Positions 1 to 8,357 of a stretch of DNA of 64,000 nt are shown here, in pieces. This stretch comes from Cellulomonas wangsupingiae (GTDB lineage Bacteria; Actinomycetota; Actinomycetes; Actinomycetales; Cellulomonadaceae), in contig NZ_CP101989.1 of the NCBI RefSeq assembly GCF_024508275.1, positions 434,001 to 498,000 on the forward strand, in the 5' to 3' direction. The position numbers and the translations under genes are program-made. The notes beneath the pieces are model-generated. The model had not been told where the DNA came from and did not search any database. It saw only the letters and a program-made list of their open reading frames with translations. How positions within the stretch are numbered: the first letter of the stretch is position 1; the number at the start of each line of letters is the position of its first letter.

Positions 1-907
1 GCGACCACCCCGTGCCGGCGACACGCTCGTCGACAGCGGTGACGATCTGCTGCTCGATCTGCCGCGCCGACTCGGGCGCCCCCGGGTCACACCTGGCGAT
101 CGCGAACGCCACGGCCTCGGTGTGCTCGTCCTCGTCGCCGGCCCACGCCCGTGCGATCTCCTCCAACGCCGCCAGCAGCACGGGGTCCGCGAGCTCTGCC
201 GCCGCCTCGAGCACCACGAGCCCGATGAGCCTGTCGGGTTCCTCGATCAGAGCCAGGACCCGGGCGAGCGCCGCCGGGTCCCCGCGGCGGGCCAGCCCCA
301 GCAGCGCCTCCGCTGCTGTGTCGGGGTCCTCGTCGTCCAGCCGCGCGAGCAGGGCGGCGCGGATCGCGGGTGAGTCCTGCGACCACTGGGAACCCAGGCC
401 GAAGGTCGCCCAGTCACGGACGCGGGGATCGGGGTCCGACGAGAGCGTGATCAACGTATCGAGAGCCCGCTCGGTCGGGGGTGCGGCGTAGGGCATGCCC
501 GGTACGGACATCGCCACCGCGCGGCGCACGCCGGGAGCCGGGTCCCCCGCGAACGACAGCAGCTCGTCGAGCCACGCGACGTCCTCCGCCTTGCCCAGGG
601 CGTCCACCAGGTCCTCACGGACGTCGTCGTCCCGCTCCGCGCGAGCCGCGCGCAGCACCTCGGGGAGCACGCGCGCGCCGAAGGGTCGTCCCTCCGGGTA
701 CCCGAACTGTCCGAGGACCCACGCCGCGGCCCGGCGGTGCCACGGGTCGTCGTGCGACAGCGCGCTCAGAGCCAGCTCGAGGACGGACTCCGCAGCCTCG
801 ACCTGGAGCTGCTGCACCAGGGACGCCGCCTCGTCGTCCACGTCGGCGTCCTCGGGCCCCTGACCCAGCGCGAGCAGCCGCACCCACCGTGCGTCGACCT
901 CAGCCAC
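1..907 (-). CDS. HEAT-repeat protein, C-terminus cut by window edge
   Basis: The minus frame is open from about 907 to the left edge and has strong G/C third positions. The product is made of repeated helical pairs: one block contains LSHDDPWHRRAAAWVLGQFG, and later blocks carry SSDPDPRVRDWATFGLGSQW and LARRGDPAALARVL, the D-P-x-V-R pattern typical of HEAT/PBS-lyase-like repeats. Such proteins are usually scaffolds rather than enzymes, and no catalytic motif is seen. The start is uncertain: GTG at 907 opens VAEVDARWVRLLALG, but a GTG at 937 in the same frame would add ten residues, and neither has a clear ribosome binding site. The C-terminus is missing because the gene leaves the window. Confidence 0.7.
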   Translation of the reverse strand, partial: MAEVDARWVRLLALGQGPEDADVDDEAASLVQQLQVEAAESVLELALSALSHDDPWHRRAAAWVLGQFGYPEGRPFGARVLPEVLRAARAERDDDVREDLVDALGKAEDVAWLDELLSFAGDPAPGVRRAVAMSVPGMPYAAPPTERALDTLITLSSDPDPRVRDWATFGLGSQWSQDSPAIRAALLARLDDEDPDTAAEALLGLARRGDPAALARVLALIEEPDRLIGLVVLEAAAELADPVLLAALEEIARAWAGDEDEHTEAVAFAIARCDPGAPESARQIEQQIVTAVDERVAGTGWS

Positions 908-944
908 GACGCGACGGTATCGCTCACTCCCGGGCACAGGGGGG

Positions 945-1088
945 GATACCGTCGCCAACCTCTCGGTGCTCGAGAACGGACGTGCCCGTGCCGTCCGGTC
1001 CTCCACGCTCACCGCGATCTGCGACGCGCTGGACCGTCGCCCCGGCGACATCCTGGACGTCGAGGCACGCGCCGCTCCACCCCGCTGA
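945..1088 (+). pseudogene. XRE-type helix-turn-helix regulator, C-terminal remnant
   Basis: The plus frame ending at TGA 1086-1088 reads NLSVLENGRARAVRSSTLTA and then ICDALDRRPGDILDV. This matches the recognition helix and the C-terminal part of small Cro/C1-type regulators of the HTH_26 kind, in which 'RFSTLxAICxALxCQPGDLL' is typical. No start codon lies in frame before the preserved part and the first half of the domain is missing, so this is a truncated remnant. It sits just before the epimerase gene and is not expected to be functional. The identification rests on motif resemblance only. Confidence 0.6.
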
Positions 1089-1119
1089 TCGGTGCGGACA
1101 GTTCCGTATCCTGCGTGTC

Positions 1120-2118
1120 ATGGCACTGAGCGCGTTGTTCATCGGCGGGACCGGCATCATCAGCACGGAGGCGGCCCGGCGGGCGGTCGCGGAGGGTGTC
1201 GAGGTCACCCTGCTCAACCGTGGTCGGTCGTCGACGCGGCCGGTGCCCGACGGCGCCCGCGTCCTGCACGCCGACGTCCGCGACCCGCAGTCCGTGCGCG
1301 CCGCGCTGGGTGACCTGGAGTTCGACGCCGTCGTGGAGTTCACGGCGTTCACCCCCGAGCACGTCCAGGCCGACCTCGACCTGTTCACCGGCCGCACCGG
1401 GCAGTACGTGTTCATCAGCTCCGCCTCGGCGTACCAGACGCCGCCCACCCACCTGCCCGTCGTCGAGTCGACGCCGCTGCGCAACCCGTTCTGGGAGTAC
1501 TCCCGCAACAAGATCGCGTGCGAGGACCTGCTCGTCCGGGCGTACCGCGACACCGGCCTGCCGATCACGATCGTGCGCCCGTCGCACACCTACGACGCCA
1601 CGCTCGTCCCGATGGACGGCGGCTGGACGGTCGTCGACCGGATGCGCCGCGGCCTGGAGGTCGTCGTGCCCGGGGACGGGACGTCGCGGTGGACGATCAC
1701 GCACAGCGCCGACGTCGCGGTCGGGCTGGTCGGGCTGCTGGGTCGCGAGGAGGCGATCGGCGAGGCGTTCCACATCACCGGCGACGAGGCGCCGTCGTGG
1801 GACCAGATCTTCCGCGCGATGGCCCGGGCTGCCGGCGTGGACGAGCCGCGGCTCGTGCACGTCGCGTCCGACGCGATCGCGGCCGCCGACCCCGAGCTGG
1901 GCGCCGGGATCCTCGGCGACAAGGCGCACACGATGATCTTCGACAACTCGAAGATCCGGCGGCTGGTCCCGCAGTTCTCGCCCCGCATCCCGTTCGCGCA
2001 GGGCGCCCGCGAGATCGTCGCCTGGCACGACGCGGACCCCGCGCGCCGGGTGGTCGACCCGCAGTTCGACGCCCTCACGGAGCGCCTGCTGGAGGCGTAC
2101 CGGCCGCGCCCTCTGTGA
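1120..2118 (+). CDS. NAD-dependent epimerase/dehydratase (extended SDR)
   Basis: The product has 332 residues. It opens with a beta strand and the nucleotide-binding glycine motif GGTGIIS (about residues 8-14), followed by RGRSS, a basic patch after strand 2 that may favour NADP. The SSASAYQ block (about 104) and YSRNKIACE (about 127) supply the catalytic serine and the Tyr-x-x-x-Lys pair of extended short-chain dehydrogenases. The C-terminal half (TGDEAPSWDQIF) is the substrate-binding lobe seen in sugar-nucleotide epimerases and related RNA-binding CSP41-like proteins. The ATG at 1120 is chosen because the glycine motif must lie near the N-terminus; the frame stays open further upstream. 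The substrate is unknown. Confidence 0.85.
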   Translation: MALSALFIGGTGIISTEAARRAVAEGVEVTLLNRGRSSTRPVPDGARVLHADVRDPQSVRAALGDLEFDAVVEFTAFTPEHVQADLDLFTGRTGQYVFISSASAYQTPPTHLPVVESTPLRNPFWEYSRNKIACEDLLVRAYRDTGLPITIVRPSHTYDATLVPMDGGWTVVDRMRRGLEVVVPGDGTSRWTITHSADVAVGLVGLLGREEAIGEAFHITGDEAPSWDQIFRAMARAAGVDEPRLVHVASDAIAAADPELGAGILGDKAHTMIFDNSKIRRLVPQFSPRIPFAQGAREIVAWHDADPARRVVDPQFDALTERLLEAYRPRPL

Positions 2119-2122
2119 GGGC

Positions 2123-2353
2123 TCAGCCGCTGGGCTGACGGTCCACGGGCTTCAGCAGGATCTCGCCGTCCCCGCGTGCCTGACGTCGGACGTGCTCCGT
2201 GACGGGCGCGGTGACCCGGTGCAGCGCGTCTGCCTCCTGTTGCCCGCCGGGCTCGCGCTCAGCATGGCGAAACCGCTCCTCGGCTGAGCGATCCGCGCGC
2301 CCACCTGCGCCGGCGGCCCTTGCAGCCTCAGCGGTTTCGTATACGAAATGCAC
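2123..2353 (-). CDS. possible small hypothetical protein
   Basis: A minus frame of about 76 codons has a coherent composition (EERFRHAEREPGGQQEADAL, later VTAPVTEHVRR and GEILLKPVDR) and high G/C third positions in its second half, so it may be a genuine small gene. The only convenient start is GTG at 2353, which lies inside the palindrome/antitoxin start region on the other strand and lacks a clear ribosome binding site. I recognise no family. It could equally be a chance open frame between two degraded genes. Confidence 0.2.
   Translation of the reverse strand: MHFVYETAEAARAAGAGGRADRSAEERFRHAEREPGGQQEADALHRVTAPVTEHVRRQARGDGEILLKPVDRQPSG
2335..2348. promoter_or_regulatory. perfect 14-bp palindrome at antitoxin start
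   Basis: TTTCGTATACGAAA is a perfect palindrome that overlaps the first base of the start codon of the truncated ribbon-helix-helix gene. Ribbon-helix-helix antitoxins commonly bind short inverted repeats at their own promoter, so this is probably an old autoregulatory operator. The AT content is conspicuous against a very GC-rich background. Confidence 0.45.
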
Positions 2354-2530
2354 ATGGCTGCTCGCGGCGAGATCCACGGCAAGCCGGTCGACGACGCCCA
2401 GATCCAAGCATGGGCCGACGAGGCCGAAGCCGGGCACGACCCCGCCGCCCTGCGACGCCGCGGGCGGCCCACCGCCGGTGAAGGGCCCGGTGTCGTCAGC
2501 ACCCCCGCGCTCAGTGACCCTGGTCTAGGC
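2348..2530 (+). pseudogene. ribbon-helix-helix (CopG-like) antitoxin, truncated
   Basis: The frame begins MHMAARGEIHGKPVDDAQIQ and continues AWADEAEAGHDPAALRRRGR, which resembles the N-terminal arm of actinobacterial CopG/ribbon-helix-helix antitoxins ('GRPxxxxGP' precedes the DNA-binding strand). After GEGPGVV the expected 'VPVRLDPEL' strand and helices are replaced by STPALSDPGL, and the frame then runs antisense into the neighbouring hydrolase gene. The DNA-binding domain is therefore lost. ATG at 2354 is an alternative start. No partner toxin is present next to it. Confidence 0.5.
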
Positions 2531-3361
2531 CGAGTCCTCGAGGAAGTCGAGGATCGCCTCGGCGAGCCGCTCGGGCTGGTCCTCGGGGACGAGTGTCGAG
2601 GAGTCGGCGATCTCGACGAGGCGTCCGGCCGGGTAGAGGGCCGCGAGCCGCGGCCCGTGCTCGCGAGGCATCATCGGGTCGTCCTGCGCCCACACCACCA
2701 GCACGGGGCCCGTGAAGTCGGCAAGCCGCTCGGACCAGGCCAGGAGCGTCGCGCGATCCGGTGCCGAGGCCGCGAACGCCGCGAAGTCGCGCCGGATCGC
2801 CCGTGACCTCAGCGCGGGTGCGATCCAGTCGTCGAAGACGTCGTCCGGGATGCCGCGCAGGCTCATGGCGCCGTAGGCGCGTGGGCTGTGCCGGAACCAG
2901 CGGGTTCGCATCAGCTGCACGACGAGCCAGATCCCGCCCGGCACCCGGGCGGCCGCCGCCAGGGCCTTGGCCGGTGCGGGCGGGAAGTTGTCGAACGCCT
3001 CGCACGCCACCAGCACCATCCGCCCGACGCGTTGCGCGCGGCCCTCGGAGACGAGGAACTGGCCACCGCCCCAGTCGTTGAGCACGAGCGTCACGTCCGT
3101 GAGGTCGAGCCGCTCGAGGAGCTCGCCGAGCAGCAGCGCCACGCCGCGGTGGGTCAGGTCCGCACCCGGGCGCATCGGCTGCCGGTGGCCGCCGAGCGGG
3201 AGGGTCGGCAGGATGCACCGGCACCCGGTGAGCAGTGGCACGACCTTGCGCCACTGCGTCTCGTTCATGGGGACGCCGTGCGCGAAGACGAGCACGGGTC
3301 CGTCGCCACCCGTGTCCACGTAGTCGATGCGGCCCGCGCTCAGCTCGATGTGATCGCGCAT
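2525..3361 (-). CDS. alpha/beta hydrolase, haloalkane-dehalogenase-like
   Basis: The product has 278 residues with an alpha/beta-hydrolase fold. FAHGVPMNETQW (about 28) is the oxyanion region, LNDWGGGQF (about 94) holds an Asp nucleophile in the position used by haloalkane dehalogenases and epoxide hydrolases, and WAQDDPMMP (about 227) gives the acidic residue. The strand that normally carries the catalytic histidine reads ADSSTLVPEDQPERLAEAI, where the usual 'GH' is ST. The charge-relay histidine therefore seems absent, and a standard hydrolytic mechanism is doubtful. The ATG at 3361 fits the family length. The gene stands alone, facing the same way as the glycolipid-binding gene. Confidence 0.8.
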   Translation of the reverse strand: MRDHIELSAGRIDYVDTGGDGPVLVFAHGVPMNETQWRKVVPLLTGCRCILPTLPLGGHRQPMRPGADLTHRGVALLLGELLERLDLTDVTLVLNDWGGGQFLVSEGRAQRVGRMVLVACEAFDNFPPAPAKALAAAARVPGGIWLVVQLMRTRWFRHSPRAYGAMSLRGIPDDVFDDWIAPALRSRAIRRDFAAFAASAPDRATLLAWSERLADFTGPVLVVWAQDDPMMPREHGPRLAALYPAGRLVEIADSSTLVPEDQPERLAEAILDFLEDSA

Positions 3362-3448
3362 GGTTCACGCTGGCACGCCCCGGTGCGGGCCGTCGACCGT
3401 CACGGGGCGACCGTCATGACCGTCACGAGGCGACCGTCGTGGTCAGCG

Positions 3449-3994
3449 TCAGGCGAACCGCACGGCGATGCCCGGGTAGTCGAGCACGAGCCCGTACGTG
3501 TCGTAGGTGAGGACGGCCTCGAACCCGCCCTCCGCCCGGTAGGCGAAGTGGTCGTCGTCCAGCCGTCGGTAGGACTGGTCGAGCCGCCGGACGGTCAGGT
3601 CGGCCGCCTGGACGTAGACGGCGGGAGTGGCGACCTCCTTCCCGACGGGCAGCGTCAACCGGTGGACCGGGAACGTGTTCGTGCAGGCGGACGCCTCGAG
3701 GTCGACGTCGAGCAGCCCGTCCAGACGGGGTGCCGGTCGGCCGTCGACGGTCCATCTGCCCTGGCCGTCGGAGAGGAGCTCGGTGGTGCGCAGCCCGCTC
3801 ACGGTGTCGGACGAGACTCGGACCGACCGGGTCCTCCAGTTGTCGTCGAGCGTGATCTCGTACGCGACGGCGTGCGCCCGGCCGTCCTCGACGGCGGACG
3901 TGTGCCCGCGCAACCTGCCCGGCTCGAGGTAGACCACCTCGAACCCGTCGACCGCTCCGGCGAACCGCCAGGCGGCGAACGGCGGGAGCGCCAT
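3449..3994 (-). CDS. putative glycolipid-binding protein (DUF1089-like)
   Basis: The product has 181 residues and starts MALPPFAAWRFAGAVDGFEV. It shows the features of the putative glycolipid-binding family (PF06475): an early W-R...G-x-E pattern, ITLDDNWRTRSVRV, a GRWTVDGR turn, DVDLEASACTNTFPVHRL, and a late RRLDQSYRRL...YDTYGLVLDYPGIAVR. The family forms a beta-rich, spiral-shaped fold and is cytoplasmic; its physiological ligand is not firmly known. The ATG at 3994 is preferred because the conserved 'W-R' block follows directly, although the frame is open upstream. Confidence 0.75.
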   Translation of the reverse strand: MALPPFAAWRFAGAVDGFEVVYLEPGRLRGHTSAVEDGRAHAVAYEITLDDNWRTRSVRVSSDTVSGLRTTELLSDGQGRWTVDGRPAPRLDGLLDVDLEASACTNTFPVHRLTLPVGKEVATPAVYVQAADLTVRRLDQSYRRLDDDHFAYRAEGGFEAVLTYDTYGLVLDYPGIAVRFA

Positions 3995-4228
3995 GTCCAC
4001 CGTTCCAGGGAACCAGGCGGGTGGACGGTCGCCAAGGCCCGCCGTCCATGACGAGGCTCGGGCGTGGTGGGGGTCGGCTAGCCTGCGCCGGTGAGCTGGG
4101 ACGTGTGAGCGCGCCGGGTCCGGGACCCGAGGCTGCCTCTGAGGCATCGATCCAGTGCGCTGAGGTCGCTGATCAACCTCCACGCCCCTCTCGGGTTCGA
4201 GGGCACCGAGCGGCACCTGCGTCAGCTG

Positions 4229-4516
4229 GTGGGTGTCACCGACCACCGCGGCGGGCGGCTCGGAGCACGTCGAACGGACGACTGGACCGAGGTCACGCTG
4301 CTGGCGGCGCTCGAGGTGCTGGAGGCGTCGCGGGGGAGTCGCCTGCGTTACACGGCGGTCTTCGCCGAGCGGCGCCGGCGCGAGAAGGCAGAGCACCGGC
4401 GCCAGCCGACGCGGGGCGACTCCCAGGCGCTGCACCGCGCGGAGTGGTTCAAGGACGTCGACGAAGCCGCGAGGCGTCAGCCGAGCCGTCGGGAGATCCG
4501 CCGAGCACGTGGCTGA
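4229..4516 (+). CDS. hypothetical basic protein
   Basis: From GTG 4229 the plus frame encodes about 95 residues (VTLLAALEVLEASRG, then AVFAERRRREKAEHRRQ and EWFKDVDEAARRQ). It has alternating helical charges and a codon bias like its neighbours. The same frame is open back to about 4109 with plausible sequence (LRSLINLHAPLGFEGTERHL) but no start codon, so the true gene may be longer and truncated at its 5' end. I recognise no family. It may be a remnant. Confidence 0.35.
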   Translation: MGVTDHRGGRLGARRTDDWTEVTLLAALEVLEASRGSRLRYTAVFAERRRREKAEHRRQPTRGDSQALHRAEWFKDVDEAARRQPSRREIRRARG

Positions 4517-4542
4517 CGGGCGCGCCCGCGACGTGCGGGAGG

Positions 4543-5337
4543 TCATGTCACGAGCGCGCGGCACGCCTCCCGGTCCTGGGGGAGGCCGCAGTCCTCGAGG
4601 ACCCGGCGCGCCTCGTCGTCCCCGGACGTCCAGACGCGGTCGGTGTCGACGAGGGCGTCGAGCAGGGCCCGCTGGGAGTCGCTCAGGGGGCGGTCCGGGC
4701 CGTACGGCTCAGGGAAGGCGAAGCGGGTCACCGCGCCCCAGCCGTCCGCCACGCGGAACGGGTTGTCCCTGACGAAGCGGCACGCCGCCGGGGCGATCGT
4801 CTCGAAGCTCGGCCGGCGAGGAGGACGCGCACATCCGCCCCGAGGTCCGTGAGCACGTCGACGAACTCGTGCCGAGGCTCGGTGCTGCGGTCCATCGCCG
4901 TACGGATGAGCGCGGCGGCCTCCTCGCGCCGGTCCGCGAGGGGCGGCAGGAGGGCGATCGCCCCGAGCGGGCGCGCGTACAGGTAGGCGTCGCCGGGTGA
5001 GGACCTCTCCACCAGCGTCCTGACCGCCGGGTACCCCTCCGCGAGGGCGTCGACCCCCAGCGGGAGCATCCACGCCGGGGAGCCCCACTGGATCCAGTCG
5101 TCCATGCACCAGGCGGTCTTCTCGAGGAAGCCCACGATCCCCTCGACGGTGTCGGGGTGCGCCCTTCCCTTCGCCAGCAGCATCGTCACCACCCGGATGG
5201 CCGGCGGGCCGGCGCTGAGCACCGCCCCTGGTGGAGGATCGAGTCCCGGAGGTGCCGCACGGCCGCCTCGCGGGCTGTCCCGCTGGGACTGCGCTCGAGG
5301 GCGTGGAGGTGGCCCGGTGCCCCGGTGACGCGCCCGC
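4543..5337 (-). pseudogene. HEAT-like hypothetical protein with two frameshifts
   Basis: Three consecutive minus frames make one protein. The first gives REAAVRHLRDSILHQG (about 5280-5230), the second gives VVTMLLAKGRAHPDTVEGIV through VLTDLGADVRVLLAGR (about 5220-4825), and the third gives FETIAPAACRFVRDN through the stop at 4543. Frame changes lie near 5225 and near 4820. The 'LRDSILHQG...' opening resembles HEAT-type proteins with an 'LWGNICHQG' motif, and the helical repeats fit that class. No start codon precedes the first segment, which abuts the stop of the SGNH gene. Two independent shifts plus a missing start argue for real decay rather than one sequencing error. Confidence 0.6.
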
Positions 5338-6561
5338 TCAGCCCACCTTGACCAGCTGCCACTGCTGGTTGGTGCCGTTCCAGTCGGAGTACTGGACGAT
5401 GTTCCCGCCGTCGCTGGTGGAGGCACCCTGCACCTCGACGGCCTTGCCGCTGTTCCGGGCGATCAGCTGGACGTAGGCGTCGATCGTCTGGATGCTGAAC
5501 TGCTGGTTGGTGCCGCCGTGGTCGCTGTACTGCTGGATCGCCGCGCCGTCGGCGGTGGAGTTCCCGCTGACGTCGAGGATCTTGCCCGACAGCCGCGACT
5601 TCACCTTGTAGTAGCCGTTGCCGGTGCTGACGAACTGCCACTGCTGCTGGTTGCCGCCGTTGCGGGACCACTGGGTGATGCGTGCGCCGTCCGCGGTGGA
5701 CAGGTTGTACACGTCGATGGCCTTGCCGCTGTTGCGGTTGACGAGCGTGTACCAGGCCGAGGTGTCCACCGGACCGGTGCCGGGGTCGGGGGTCGGGCTG
5801 GGCGTCGGGGTAGGGGTCGGCGTGGGAGTGGGGGTCGTGCCCCCCGACGGGTTGCCGATGCTCCCCGGCACGGCACGCAGCGCCGCGTACCAGGCGGCCG
5901 CCATCTTGTCGTAGCCGTTCGCGTTGGGGTGCACGCCGTCGGGGAGGTCGGAGAGGCTGACCGCCCGGTTCATGTCGACGAGGTGCACGCGCTTGCCGGC
6001 GTTGGCCCTGCTCGACACGATGCCGGGGATGGCGGAGTTGTAGGACTGCACCTGCGAGTTCGCGTACGAGACCGGGATGAGGGTCGCGACGAAGACGTCG
6101 GTCTGCGGGGACGTGCTGGTGATCTTGTCGATGACCCCCGCGAGCCGGTTCGGTGCGTTCGCCAGGTCGCGGTTCTGGCTGATGTCGTTGGTGCCGATGT
6201 GCAGCAGCACGGTGCGCGGCTGGTACGTGCGCACCCAGTTGACGACGTTGGCGTCGATCTGGTCGATCCGCCAGCCCGAGTGCCCCTCGTGGTCGTGGTC
6301 CCACAGGCTCGACGGTCCGTTGAAGCCCGACCCGACGAAGTCCGTGGTGTAGCCGTCCTGGGCCAGGCGCTGCCACAGGCCGACGCGGTAGCCACCGCCT
6401 CCGGACATGCCGATGCCTTCGGTGATCGAGTCGCCCAGGGGCATCACGCGGGTGCCCCCGTTGCTCTCGGCGGAGGCGGGCACGGTCCCAGCCGCGACCC
6501 CTCCGGCCAGTGCGACGCTGAGCGTGACGGCGAGCAGCAGCCGTCGGGCTGTTCGATGCAT
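5338..6561 (-). CDS. secreted SGNH/GDSL hydrolase with ricin-type CBM13
   Basis: The product has 407 residues. MHRTARRLLLAVTLSVALAG begins a signal peptide that likely ends near the ASA at residue 30. MPLGDSITEG (about 38-47) carries the nucleophilic serine, HIGTND the block III Gly/Asn, and DGVHPN (about 203) the Asp-His pair. A Pro-Thr linker (about 239-263) connects to a ricin-B-type domain with repeated Q-x-W motifs (NQQQWQF, NQQFSI, NQQWQL). Such enzymes are usually carbohydrate or lipid esterases acting on plant polysaccharides. An AGGAGG ribosome binding site lies 8 bases before ATG 6561. A LacI-type palindrome lies about 50 bases upstream and is shared with the alpha-galactosidase gene. 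Confidence 0.9.
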   Translation of the reverse strand: MHRTARRLLLAVTLSVALAGGVAAGTVPASAESNGGTRVMPLGDSITEGIGMSGGGGYRVGLWQRLAQDGYTTDFVGSGFNGPSSLWDHDHEGHSGWRIDQIDANVVNWVRTYQPRTVLLHIGTNDISQNRDLANAPNRLAGVIDKITSTSPQTDVFVATLIPVSYANSQVQSYNSAIPGIVSSRANAGKRVHLVDMNRAVSLSDLPDGVHPNANGYDKMAAAWYAALRAVPGSIGNPSGGTTPTPTPTPTPTPSPTPDPGTGPVDTSAWYTLVNRNSGKAIDVYNLSTADGARITQWSRNGGNQQQWQFVSTGNGYYKVKSRLSGKILDVSGNSTADGAAIQQYSDHGGTNQQFSIQTIDAYVQLIARNSGKAVEVQGASTSDGGNIVQYSDWNGTNQQWQLVKVG

Positions 6562-6609
6562 GTGGTCTGCCTCCTGGAGCCGGCCGCGCTGGCGCCCCGT
6601 TGCGCCGAT

Positions 6610-6621
6610 GTGAACGTTCAC
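6610..6621. promoter_or_regulatory. LacI-family type operator palindrome
   Basis: GTGAACGTTCAC is a perfect 12-bp palindrome about 49 bases before the SGNH hydrolase start. The central CG dyad is the hallmark of LacI-family operators. The identical 12-mer recurs at 60333-60344 before the alpha-galactosidase gene, another secreted CBM13 enzyme. A pair of 10-bp inverted arms (TTGCGCCGAT 6600-6609 and its complement 6665-6674) brackets the site. Confidence 0.6.
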
Positions 6622-6804
6622 GCGCGGATCGGCCACACTCTGGCACGGGGCTCGTGGACGTGCGATCGGCGCAAACGATTAGGTGCGGGGTGTGGGAGCC
6701 GGGGTGTGGGAGCCGGGCGTCGGGGGCGGCGTGGAACGACGCCGTGGGATGTGGGGGACGTGCGCGGAACCCGCACGGGGGCGCATCGACTCCAGGGAGG
6801 CCCT

Positions 6805-7368
6805 GTGGCTGACGCTCGTGAGCTCCTCGACGCCAACCTGCACCGCGTGTTCAGCGACAGGGACGCGGACGCGCGCCGTCGCGTGATCGACGACATCCAC
6901 ACCGACGACGTCACGTTCACCGAACCAGAGGGCACCGTGCACGGCCGCGTCGCTCTCGCCGAGCGGGCCTCTGCCCTGCTCGGGAGAACCCCGAGCACCT
7001 TCGAGTTCGTCGAGGACGGGCCCCGGTACGTCGGCACCAGTACGGGTGCGCTCGCCTGGGCCGGCGCCGCCGTGATGGGTCGATGGGTACCCGGGTCGGT
7101 TCCGGGCTCCGGGCTCCGGGCTCCGGGCTCCGGGCGCCGCGCGGCGCCGCGGATCGCCCGGAGCCTGAGACCCTGTCGCCCGCCGCTGGGCCGGCCTGGA
7201 GGAACTCTCCTCGAACGAGTCCGAGCCCGATGCGATGACCTGCGGTGGGGCACGTCTGTGAGACGGCGCGAGTCTGACCAGCGTGTCCGAGTCCTCAGTC
7301 CGGCGGACGAGGGCCGCGGCGTTCGCCCGAGAGGGCGCCGGACGGGAGGGCGTCGAGCGCCTCGATGA
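6805..7368 (+). pseudogene. SnoaL/NTF2-like protein with lost C-terminus
   Basis: From GTG 6805, preceded by AGGGAGG at 6794-6800, the frame encodes ADARELLDANLHRVFSDRDA, then IDDIHTDDVTFTEPEGTVHG and STGALAWAGAAV. This is the N-terminal helix and first strands of a SnoaL/NTF2-like fold, in which 'D...F..P.G...G...' is typical. From about 7092 the sequence becomes low-complexity (tandem CGGGCTC units near 7108-7135), then crosses a 101-bp intergenic repeat and stops at 7368. The strands that close the NTF2 cone are missing, so the product is unlikely to fold normally. Confidence 0.5.
7197..7297 (+). repeat. 101-bp intergenic repeat, copy 1 (degenerate)
   Basis: This segment aligns without gaps to copies at 18867-18967, 19875-19975 and 20955-21055. 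Shared blocks are the 5' AGGAACTC, the central TGACCTGCGGT, the TGAGACGGCG stem half and the 3' end GTGTCCGAGTCCTCAG. It is the most diverged copy: the outer stem pairing is largely lost. Its last bases coincide with the stop codon of the hemerythrin fragment on the other strand. Confidence 0.65.
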
Positions 7369-7507
7369 TCGTTCGCTCCTCGTACGCGAGGTGGGACTCG
7401 AGGATGGCCGCGAGCCCGTCGACCTCGGCGCGTACCTGGGCGAGCTCGTCCGCGCCCGCGTCCGGCGACGTCGCGGTGAGGCGGTGCGCGCAGGTCGTCG
7501 CCCGGCT
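7295..7507 (-). pseudogene. hemerythrin HHE-domain protein, C-terminal fragment
   Basis: The minus frame after the TAG at 7508-7510 reads AHRLTATSPDAGADELAQVR, then LAAILESHLAYEERTIIEAL and a basic tail ending PPD. The pattern 'E-S-H-x-x-Y-E-E-R-x-I' is the last metal-ligand helix of hemerythrin/HHE proteins. The first helices are absent, no start codon precedes the preserved part, and an in-frame stop lies directly upstream, so this is a broken remnant. It overlaps the end of a 101-bp repeat. Confidence 0.55.
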
Positions 7508-7542
7508 CTACGGGCTGCAGCTCGAAGAGCTGAATCGCTGAC

Positions 7543-8260
7543 GTGGCGGAGTTCGTCCGCTCCGACCCGAGCATGTGGGAGGCGATCTTCGCCGACCCCT
7601 CTGTCCCGCTCGACCGGGCGGTGGTCCGGCAGGTCATCGACGACCAGCGACGCCCGCCCCGGCGCTGGCTCTACCCGATCGCGATGGTGCTCTCGCGGGT
7701 GCTCGTCACGATCATCCGCGTGCTGAAGCGCGTCCTGCCCTTTCGGTGGATGCCGCTGGGGACGATGGACTTCCTCTGCGCTGGTTCCTGCGGCGGTGCG
7801 TGTCACCCGACGCCGTGGACCCGCTGCTGCGCCACTTCGCCATCGAGACGAACCCGGTGAACTTCATCATCCGCAACACCCCGGTGGGCATCGAGCCCGT
7901 CACGCTGCGTCCCGAGTCGTTGTCCGAGCTGGGCGACCAGGCCGTCGTCGAGCACGACGTCAACGTGTACGACGTGCTCGTCGCGCTGGACGTCGTGCCG
8001 CTCGTCGCGCGTGACCCGCTCGACTTCCGTCAGCTGACATCCCGCCGCTCGACGCCGAGCGGCACCGCCGGCGACTGGTCCGCGTCGACATCCAGACGGC
8101 GCTGTGCTTCATGAACATCCCGTCCTCGGTGGCGCTTAGCTCGGACGAGTACCGCCGAGCGGTGCACTCCCTGCGGTTCGACGACTCCTTCCTCGAGATC
8201 CTCGCCGTCATCACCGGCGACGACGCCTTCCGGCACTGGAAGCTCGACGTGACCTGGCGT
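7543..8260 (+). pseudogene. hypothetical protein broken by two frameshifts
   Basis: The protein starts at GTG 7543 (VAEFVRSDPSMWEAIFADPS; then a hydrophobic helix YPIAMVLSRVLVTIIRVL). It continues in a second frame from about 7785 (FLRRCVSPDAVDPLLRHFAI, then IETNPVNFIIRNTPVGI) and in a third from about 8035 (RVDIQTALCFMNIPSSVALS, then LRFDDSFLEILAVITGDDAF). All three parts have native codon bias, and joined they make one plausible protein of roughly 240 residues with an N-terminal membrane-associated helix. I do not recognise the family. Two shifts suggest genuine inactivation. Confidence 0.5.
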
Positions 8261-8357
8261 AGATCGCACAGTCGAAACGCGAAACGCCGGACAAATCACC
8301 CCCGCATGCAGGAGCATCGGTGCGCCGGTAGGTCCGGCACGACTTCTGGGGGCATCG

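Noticed and set aside
5765..5845. Tandem GGGGT/GGCGT-type repeat resembling a microsatellite
   Set aside because: It encodes the Pro-Thr linker of the SGNH hydrolase; a similar linker is in the GH43 gene.
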